A DNA stretch of 14,412 nucleotides. Origin: Atkinsonella hypoxylon. Its lineage: Eukaryota > Ascomycota > Sordariomycetes > Hypocreales > Clavicipitaceae. Where the stretch lies: assembly GCA_000729835.1 (NCBI GenBank), contig JFHB01000374.1, positions 1 to 14,412 of the forward strand. Direction: 5' to 3'. The stretch's first letter is position 1; every line of letters begins with the position of its first letter. Below are positions 8,669-14,412 of this stretch, in pieces. The notes beneath the pieces were generated by a model, which saw only the letters and a list, made by a program, of their open reading frames with translations, was not told where the DNA came from and searched no databases. Position numbers and translations under genes: made by a program.

Positions 8669-9110
8669 ACGGGGTACAAAGCATGGGAAAAAATAAGAAT
8701 AAAAAAACGTGACGTTTCATGTCAAAGTTTTATTTGGTCTGGCAACATAAATAGATAGGCCGTCCTGCAAGACTTGGTAGGTACCTAATAAGGGTTGAAT
8801 GGGAGAGCCGGCCCGCATTCAGATGTCTCCGTGAGGGGAGGGGAGAAGCCTTGTGCTTGGATAGGTCGCTGCAATTTTTTTTTTTTCCTTTTTTTCTTTT
8901 CTTTTCAGATTTGGAAAAAGATGATGATGAAAAATTTGGAAATTGAAAAAAAAACAAAAAAAAAAAAAGGCAGATGCAGTCATCATTTTGAATGACCGTC
9001 AAAGAAACAACAGCTGGCTTTTTGTTTTAGTTTGCACACCGTGCCATTCACCACAATGCCCCGCACATAGTTTCTACCAATGTTTGCCGTCCCTAACTCC
9101 CAACATACAG

Positions 9111-9135
9111 CTGTTCTGTTCTGTTCTGTTCTGTT
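9111..9135. repeat. (CTGTT)5 microsatellite
   Basis: Five perfect CTGTT pentamers, followed by TTTCTGTTC, lie about 220 bp past the PUF stop codon on its 3' side. They are likely in its 3'UTR, where the transcript would read AACAG repeats. Confidence 0.9.
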
Positions 9136-9352
9136 TTTCTGTTCGCCTCGTCAAGCAAGCCAGTTGTCGTGAAGCAATGCCCTGATGCAAAGAAAGGTAT
9201 ATCAATTCATGCACAGCGAGTGCCTATTTTGCGCACTGCTGCCGCCGCATTCCGCGCGCTCCATCTTGGTCATCCTGATACCGGACACTCATCTCTGTAT
9301 GGCAAGGAATATGTTAGCCGGTGCCTGGCTCCATGGGGAAGAAAAAAGAGGT

Positions 9353-12300
9353 TCACTGAGGGAAATCACGACGCACGCGACCACCTCGACGGCTGTTCAC
9401 TGGCTCCTGCTGCATGTATCCCATGCCTTGCATGCCAGCCATGTTCCCATATCCGTACCCTACTCCAAAACTGGGAGGCGCATATGCGGGCTGTCCTGCA
9501 GGCATCTGAGGCATATGTGATGCTGGAGGCTGAATGGGGCTTCCATTGGCCATGTTGTGTTGGCGGTACTGGTCAACTGCGGGAGAAGGGGCGCCATATG
9601 TCCCGTATGGAGGTTGCATGGCAGGAAAGCTGTAGCCAATGGGCGGTGCACCCCTGTTCATCATGCCTTGCTGGTACTGGAGTTGAGGGATATTGACTGG
9701 TGGTCCCATGCCACCTGCTGGGTTGTTGTACATGATACTCTGTGCGTATTGTTGGAATGCCGCTACGTTGGCATCAGCACTGTCGCCTGTCTGATTGGCA
9801 TAGCCTGTATCAAAGCCTCCTGCATTCGACTGCGCATTGATTTGGCCATAGAAAGACTTATTGCTCTGGTTGCTGCTGCCGCCGCCGCCGCCGGCGGTGG
9901 CTTGGCTACTCTGCGCGTGCTGTCCATTGATCATGCCGTTGCTTGCTTGCCTAGATGAAGGCCGCGGTCGACTTTCAGAATTGCTGCCACTTTCTCGGCC
10001 TTGAGCATTTCGAGTTGACAATCCAACCTCGTCCATCAGTCGCTTGTAGCCCTGATTCGACTGGGCTTTCATTCTAATCAGGACATTCTTGACATTCTCC
10101 ACCACTTGAGCTCGCAGTTTCTCATCGTAGAAAGGCGTTGTGATTACCTTGAAAATTAGCGTCGCGCCGCATCCAGGATCTTGAAGAATCGACTCCAGAA
10201 TCTGATCGTTCGGTGAGAAGAAGAGCGCTCTGAACAAAATTTCCCTTGCGTCGGACTCGACCTTCTGGTTAACGACTTTGAGAACTGTCAGGTAGGCCAC
10301 CTTGTGGGTGCACAAGTGGACAAGGTAAGGAACCAGGCGAGGCGAGAGAACTGTACGTCGCTTGGGGAACGTGCACGTATCCAAAAACCAGGTCAGAAGC
10401 AAGGCACCGTTGGCATTGGTGGCCAGTTGAACGCTGTGCAGGGCAATGGCTGCCGCCAGCATCTTTTGTTGTTGCTGGGTAGAATGATGGCTTTCCAAGC
10501 ACGCTCTCATAGCCCTGGCACCAAACCGGCCTTGGGCAATTTCCCACATGCGGCTTAACATTGCCTCGAAGATGAAGTCATTGAATGGCGCGCCAAACTT
10601 CAAGCAGCCCTGCAGCACGTAGTTTCCATATTGATCTAGAAATAGCGGCACAGTGTAGGGTCTGAGGTGCTCGACAATCAAGGACATTTGTTGAGGAGTC
10701 TTGCAGACGTCAATGATTTTCTGCGCTGCCCACGTACCGTTCTTGTGGATGCCAATCTCGGCCATATGAGGGGCAATTTCAGCTAACATGGCGTCCCGGA
10801 CCTGCTCAGAGCAGTGCTCAAATAGCTTCTGGACGACAGTGTTGCCGAGGTAGTCCGACGATAATTCCGCGATTTCGGGGAGCATGTCTACGGCAATATT
10901 CTCAATCTCTGGTTGCGAGAGCAACTGGTTATCAATACGCTTGCGGATATCCCTCAGCTTTGGAGCGTCATGAACTCTAGTGTGGGAGGGTTCACGGATA
11001 GCAGGAATCTCTTCCACATAACTCGTGAACTGAATGGCGGATTGAATGTTTCGGGATATGACGGTCTTGTCCTCGTCTGTAGCCCCGAATTGCTCAACAA
11101 TTTCCAGCATGTTCTCAGGCATATCTGCCAGAGGTGGTACTGTTGGCGTGGACGAGCCTAGATTAGCACCAGTAAGACCATCAATCGACGCCGCTGCACT
11201 CGAACTATAGGCGTTGTCCTGGCCTTTTGGGAGTGGATCGGGGCTGGGTGAGGGATAGACTCCATCATGGCCTGGAGTATTGGACGCAGAGGGGGGCTTC
11301 GCAAAGTTGATGCGAATAGGTCCTGCCCCTGGGAAAATTTCTTTGCCGTTCATTGAAGCTTTGGCAGCAACCGAGCTCTCGACTCTCTCGAAATTGACGA
11401 AGCCACAGTTCTTATGTGTGAGCACCCGAGCAGACAGGATCGGGCCGTGAGATTTGAACATCTCGACCAGCGTAGACGTTGTCGTTGATGTTGGTATGCC
11501 ACCAAGCCAAAGGGCGCTGGTGGGGCCTTCGAGGCCCTGTTCTTCTGCGCCCAGAAGACCGGCATTGCGACTGTTCGACCTTCCAAGGGTCATGTCGCTT
11601 ATTGATTGAGGGAGATCATCATATGCTTTTTCATCTTGCAAACGGATTTCAGCCGGAGCAATGGGGGTTGGAATACCAGCATTAAGAGTCCGCATAGTCT
11701 CGAGGACGCCCGCAGTTGTACGAGCACGAGGGCGAGTGTTGTTGATGAAAGCCTGAACAGCCAGGTTGTGATTGTGGATAGCGGCATTTGTCGCCGCAAG
11801 CTGATCTTTGAGCGCATCATACTGACTTTCGACGGGGACGTTACCAGCGGGAGGATCGTACTCATCCTCGTATCTGTCCTTGTTGTTGACTGAATATGAG
11901 CGGAAACGGCTTGCCTGGTTACTATAGTCGTAGTAAGGCGTAGCCAGCTGAGCTCGAGAAGGCTGAGGAGTCGATTCGGCCAAGCCAAGGTAATCCAAAG
12001 TTCGCATGTGCACATCAGAGTCTCCACCCCCTTCCTTGGAGAATTGAGACTGTGAGGGGGAGCTAGGTCCATTGGATCCAACGCTCGCAATACTGGCCAA
12101 AGTTGAACCACGCTCACGGCCAACGCCAGCCGGATTCCAGCTGCTAAAGATGGACGGGCCGAATGGAGAGTTCGATGCTGGCATCGTGTTGAAAGGGCTG
12201 CGTTGTGGCATGGACCCCGCACGAAGGCGTGAGAGAAGAGCCGAGCCACCAGGGGCGCTTTCAGGCTGATCGAGGTTTGGTGACGGTGATTTTCCAAAAG

Positions 12301-12994
12301 GACTCTGAGACGGTGTGGGTCTTGCAGATTTGGCGGCCAAGGTATGAACGTTGAGCAATCCGTTCACGGGGCCTCCAGGCAGCCTGGACGGAACAGTGCC
12401 TGCTCGAGCTCGCCGAGTCTGAGGCAAGTTGTCTGGCACCGGAAGCTGGCCAAAGTCCGGAAAACCGTCGGTTGGCGATTCAGGTATATTTTCTCGAAGA
12501 GGAGTTGAGTTGCCACTGGTGGGCGGGCCTCCCCAAGGGTTCAGGGGAATGCCTGAAATTCCCTCTTGTGCCTGGATCTCGCGAGCTCTATTTGGTGAGT
12601 TAGTAAAAAAAGAAAATTTGTGACATACGTCGACGAAGGAGAGAAAAGGTGTGGGAGGGCTTTGGTGAGGTCCAACGAAACAAAAATGTTCAAAATCGAA
12701 AAGTTTAGCGCGGGCAAGCTTGAAATACACCTGCAAGCTTCGGCGGGATGCAGCCACAAACCTTTTTGAGAATAGCCTGCTGGATCCAGCCATATCGTGC
12801 GATGGAGAACCCGCCCCTGATCGCGCGTTGCCCGCCATTATACCACCTGGAAGTCCAAACGGAGATCTATTGCTTGAGATTGACGCATCGACTGGCGAGT
12901 TGCTGCTGCCAGGTGACTGGGATCGACCAACCTGAGAAGGAAAAGGTTGGGACGGAAAGCCTGGTGCCATATGATCTGATCTGGACATTGACAT
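9353..12994 (-). CDS. RRM plus Pumilio (PUF) repeat RNA-binding protein, Jsn1/Puf1-Puf2 type
   Basis: Exons on the minus strand are 12994-12762 and 12587-9353 (stop TGA), about 1155 residues. The 174-nt intron between them is in frame and stopless; removing it gives SKRAREIQAQEG. I chose the ATG at 12994, the first in the frame, with A at -3. The N-terminus (1-430) is Ser/Pro/Gly-rich. An RRM lies at 436-508 (RNP2 ALWLGGI, RNP1-like NCGFVNF). PUF repeats span about 570-935, with core motifs NTVVQ (660-664), TWAAQ (696-700), NYVLQ (733-737) and ARAMR (768-772), spaced 35-37 residues; later repeats are degenerate. The C-terminus is Asn/Gln/Gly/Met/Pro-rich and ends in RRGGRVRRDFPQ. An RRM in front of a reduced PUF array is the layout of yeast Jsn1/Puf1 and Puf2, cytoplasmic proteins that bind 3'UTRs (Puf2 at UAAU-type sites) of mRNAs, many for membrane proteins. 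The function here is inferred from that. A five-codon uORF sits just upstream. Confidence 0.92.
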   Translation of the reverse strand: MSMSRSDHMAPGFPSQPFPSQVGRSQSPGSSNSPVDASISSNRSPFGLPGGIMAGNARSGAGSPSHDMAGSSRLFSKRFVAASRRSLQVYFKLARAKLFDFEHFCFVGPHQSPPTPFLSFVDVCHKFSFFTNSPNRAREIQAQEGISGIPLNPWGGPPTSGNSTPLRENIPESPTDGFPDFGQLPVPDNLPQTRRARAGTVPSRLPGGPVNGLLNVHTLAAKSARPTPSQSPFGKSPSPNLDQPESAPGGSALLSRLRAGSMPQRSPFNTMPASNSPFGPSIFSSWNPAGVGRERGSTLASIASVGSNGPSSPSQSQFSKEGGGDSDVHMRTLDYLGLAESTPQPSRAQLATPYYDYSNQASRFRSYSVNNKDRYEDEYDPPAGNVPVESQYDALKDQLAATNAAIHNHNLAVQAFINNTRPRARTTAGVLETMRTLNAGIPTPIAPAEIRLQDEKAYDDLPQSISDMTLGRSNSRNAGLLGAEEQGLEGPTSALWLGGIPTSTTTSTLVEMFKSHGPILSARVLTHKNCGFVNFERVESSVAAKASMNGKEIFPGAGPIRINFAKPPSASNTPGHDGVYPSPSPDPLPKGQDNAYSSSAAASIDGLTGANLGSSTPTVPPLADMPENMLEIVEQFGATDEDKTVISRNIQSAIQFTSYVEEIPAIREPSHTRVHDAPKLRDIRKRIDNQLLSQPEIENIAVDMLPEIAELSSDYLGNTVVQKLFEHCSEQVRDAMLAEIAPHMAEIGIHKNGTWAAQKIIDVCKTPQQMSLIVEHLRPYTVPLFLDQYGNYVLQGCLKFGAPFNDFIFEAMLSRMWEIAQGRFGARAMRACLESHHSTQQQQKMLAAAIALHSVQLATNANGALLLTWFLDTCTFPKRRTVLSPRLVPYLVHLCTHKVAYLTVLKVVNQKVESDAREILFRALFFSPNDQILESILQDPGCGATLIFKVITTPFYDEKLRAQVVENVKNVLIRMKAQSNQGYKRLMDEVGLSTRNAQGRESGSNSESRPRPSSRQASNGMINGQHAQSSQATAGGGGGSSNQSNKSFYGQINAQSNAGGFDTGYANQTGDSADANVAAFQQYAQSIMYNNPAGGMGPPVNIPQLQYQQGMMNRGAPPIGYSFPAMQPPYGTYGAPSPAVDQYRQHNMANGSPIQPPASHMPQMPAGQPAYAPPSFGVGYGYGNMAGMQGMGYMQQEPVNSRRGGRVRRDFPQ
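12588..12761 (-). other. Stopless 174-nt intron of the PUF gene
   Basis: On the minus strand the donor is AAAAG|GTTTGT (first base at 12761) and the end is ACTAACTCACCAAATAG (last base at 12588), a perfect branch-point and acceptor pair. The intron is phase 2 and exactly 58 codons long without a stop, so translation reads through it. Its translation (Phe/Lys/Arg-rich, for example FDFEHFCFVG) is unlike the Ser/Pro-rich flanks, supporting intron status. Confidence 0.85.
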
Positions 12995-13000
12995 TATCAA

Positions 13001-13018
13001 TTACCTGACTGACCTCAT
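13001..13018 (-). promoter_or_regulatory. Five-codon upstream ORF (MRSVR) just before the PUF start codon
   Basis: On the minus strand the ATG at 13018-13016 opens ATG-AGG-TCA-GTC-AGG and stops at TAA 13003-13001, only 6 nt before the main ATG at 12994. If the transcript starts upstream, ribosomes meet this ATG first. Reinitiation after so short a gap is usually poor, so it could lower translation. Leaky scanning is the alternative. Confidence 0.5.
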
Positions 13019-13669
13019 GACACTGAGGTACAGTAGACAGCCTGGTGGCGGTATATGAATAATTATTGTTCTCTGATTGAAGTGCCCGACGCGTGAGGAG
13101 AGGGGACAAGTGTAAATGAAGCTACAACCGTGTTGCTTTTAAAAGTGATTTCGTATAGTGTATTTTTGGTCCCTCGTCGGAGTAAGATGCGAGGCACACA
13201 AAAAAGGCCAAATTTCGACTTGCACCGGCGACCGACAAAAGGGGGAAAACGAGACTGAAGGGAGCGGAAAAGGCACACAAGAATATAGTAAACACCAGGT
13301 GGTTCAGTAGCCAGGTATTACAAAAGAATACTGTGACAACAAAACCCAATCGAGCGAGACTACCGGAATTCAATCCTGAGACCGAACAATAACATGCAGA
13401 GGTGCGCAGGAGCTTCGTAGCGTAGCAGGCGATGATTCGGGCCGGGCTGCTTCCTACAAGACTAGCGACGTCTGGTGATGGGGTGGTGCCGCGTTGGCAG
13501 CGACGGCTCGAGTTGAAGGCTGCGAGATGTTGAGCGCACGAAGTAAGCTGCCGGGGGCGAAACGGTCCGTTCGGAATGGTGATCTCGGCGACGGGAGCGG
13601 GGCTGCCACGAGGAGAAGGAAGTGAGGCAGAAGTAAAAGAGTAAAAGAATCAATATACAGGCCTCATTT

Positions 13670-13708
13670 GGGAGGAAGAGGAAGGGGGGGGAAGAGGGGA
13701 GGGAGGAA
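13670..13708. repeat. Uninterrupted 39-nt purine tract in the PUF promoter/leader
   Basis: Thirty-nine consecutive A/G bases, including an 8-G run, are followed by further purine-rich DNA to about 13749. Read on the PUF strand it is a C/T tract about 680 bp upstream of the start codon, of a kind found near fungal transcription start sites. Triplex or G-rich structure is possible. Confidence 0.75.
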
Positions 13709-13989
13709 TAGCGGGTGAGGAAGAGAAAGATGAAGAAGAGAAAATAGAGGCTTATGATGATGGGAACTTGAGCAACGGATACTTCTGGGGGTGTGGAGGG
13801 GAGGACGAGAGCCCTCAGTGCGAGGTCAGGGAATGAAGACGTCTGGTCTGGGTACCAGACGGGACTGTAGACTCATTGCCAGGCTCTGGGTTGGGCCAAG
13901 CGGCCAAGCGGCTATTGCACAGGCGGCAGGTGCTCCATCGCTCGCTGGCTGGCAGTCTGCTGGAATGGTGCCCCGTGCAGCAGTCCGGT

Positions 13990-14019
13990 GGGAGAGAGAG
14001 AGGGGGAGGGGGGGGGGGG
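13990..14019. repeat. Second purine tract with (GA)n and a 12-G run
   Basis: Thirty consecutive purines include GAGAGAGAGA and a run of 12 G at 14008-14019. After a single T, another purine block runs to 14037. It is non-coding DNA, and the run length is likely variable or error-prone in sequencing. Confidence 0.75.
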
Positions 14020-14160
14020 TAGGAGGGAGGGAGAGGGTGGTTAGCCACAGCTGGCACCCGAAGCAATACGCTATAGCCCCCGGCAAGCGCTGGCACTAAC
14101 AGAATAGACAAGCACATCACAGCAAAGGACAGGCAAAATCTATCCCAACGAGTCTGCCCC

Positions 14161-14174
14161 GATCAGATCTGATC
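14161..14174. repeat. 14-bp perfect palindrome GATCAGATCTGATC
   Basis: The sequence is its own reverse complement over 14 bases, centred on AGATCT. It could be a binding site for a dimeric factor or chance. No neighbouring gene start is visible within the window other than the PUF gene about 1.2 kb away. Confidence 0.6.
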
Positions 14175-14412
14175 TCATAGCCACTCACTCACGTCTCGTG
14201 GGAAAGATGAAGAGTCTCCGTGCAGGCGTGCAGGCATTGACCAGTCAAGTGCGGGCCCCACCATGCCTGGCTGGCTCCTGCCTGAGCAAGGACGCGCTTG
14301 GGCCGGCAGCTTTTTAAAGTTGACCTGCTCAACCGACCCCTCGGCAAGCGCCAGGCTCCCGCCATCTGGTCCGTGCTTCACTAGTGCTCTTTCTCCTGTA
14401 AAGGATGCAGGA

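Larger units (their letters stand above)
7872..9352. other. Convergent spacer between RCO1 and the PUF gene
   Basis: About 1.48 kb lie tail to tail between the stop codons of RCO1 (+) and the PUF gene (-). No protein gene is supported. The region must hold both 3'UTRs and both poly(A) sites. It contains a 14-bp tandem repeat, a (TTTC)n microsatellite, a cluster of inverted repeats (8506-8668), a T tract at 8875-8910 opposed to an A tract at 8946-8968, and a (CTGTT)5 repeat close to the PUF stop. I found no tRNA-like fold. Confidence 0.7.
13019..14412. other. Leader/promoter region of the PUF gene and unassigned DNA
   Basis: About 1.4 kb contain no supportable gene. Reading frames on both strands are short, low in complexity and without family resemblance. 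The part nearest 13019 should be 5'UTR and promoter of the minus-strand PUF gene. It contains a 39-nt uninterrupted purine run (13670-13708) and a second one at 13990-14019, both pyrimidine-rich on the PUF coding strand as often seen in fungal promoters. It also has a GGCCAAGC duplication around 13896-13913 and a 14-bp perfect palindrome at 14161-14174. A start of another gene beyond the right edge cannot be excluded. Confidence 0.6.

Noticed and set aside
9169..9958. + strand frames opposite the PUF gene's 3' end
   Set aside because: They are shadows of the Gln/Gly/Pro-rich C-terminal coding region on the minus strand.
12541..13000. A single uninterrupted PUF reading frame of 1215 codons from 13000 to 9353
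   Set aside because: It begins with a TTG, not an ATG, and reads through a 174-nt segment with perfect intron signals and foreign composition. The two-exon model from the ATG at 12994 is better.
14187..14192. Strong GTGAGT donor on the minus strand, possible 5'UTR intron of the PUF gene
   Set aside because: No matching branch point and acceptor were found near the start codon, and the intron would be over 1 kb.
1..14412. A novel multi-gene defence, mobile or biosynthetic system
   Set aside because: Only three conserved housekeeping-type genes are present. I see no transposase, integrase, terminal repeats, CRISPR-like array, or polyketide/NRPS-type enzymes.

Overview
The window looks like nuclear DNA of a filamentous ascomycete, most likely a sordariomycete and possibly Hypocreales. 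The reasons are short GT-AG introns with CTGAC/CTAAC branch points, long low-complexity protein tails, C/T-rich leader regions, many short tandem repeats between genes, and the particular set of conserved housekeeping proteins. The taxon is an inference from style and protein resemblance, not from a search.

Three protein-coding genes can be supported. (1) On the + strand, from the left edge to 1489, lies the C-terminal part (about 409 residues, three visible exons) of a PA2G4/Ebp1/Cdb4-type protein. This is a catalytically dead methionine-aminopeptidase fold linked to ribosomes and ribosome biogenesis. Its first coding exon lies outside the window. (2) On the + strand, 3031-7871 in five exons encodes a protein of about 1201 residues with two PHD fingers. 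I read it as the orthologue of yeast Rco1, a subunit of the Rpd3S/Clr6 complex II histone deacetylase. It is preceded by a likely 5'UTR intron with a tiny upstream ORF. (3) On the - strand, 12994-9353 in two exons encodes a protein of about 1155 residues with an RRM and a Pumilio (PUF) repeat array, of the Jsn1/Puf1-Puf2 type. Its single intron is 174 nt, a multiple of three with no stop codon, so it hides inside one continuous reading frame.

Layout: genes 1 and 2 are in tandem, separated by 1.5 kb rich in 8-bp and 4-bp period tandem repeats. Genes 2 and 3 converge on a 1.5 kb spacer holding microsatellites, opposed T and A tracts and an unexplained cluster of short inverted repeats (8506-8668). 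Right of gene 3 is 1.4 kb of leader/promoter DNA with strong purine tracts and no supported gene.

The genes are not an operon or a metabolic cluster. All three act in gene expression (ribosome/translation, chromatin, mRNA control), which is probably coincidence. I see no mobile element, CRISPR array, tRNA or rRNA, and no obviously new multi-gene system. The points most worth a second look are the stopless 3n intron of the PUF gene, the unresolved 525-nt intron of RCO1 with a coding-like stretch inside, upstream ORFs on two genes, the inverted-repeat cluster, and the 8-bp satellite carrying bZIP half-sites.
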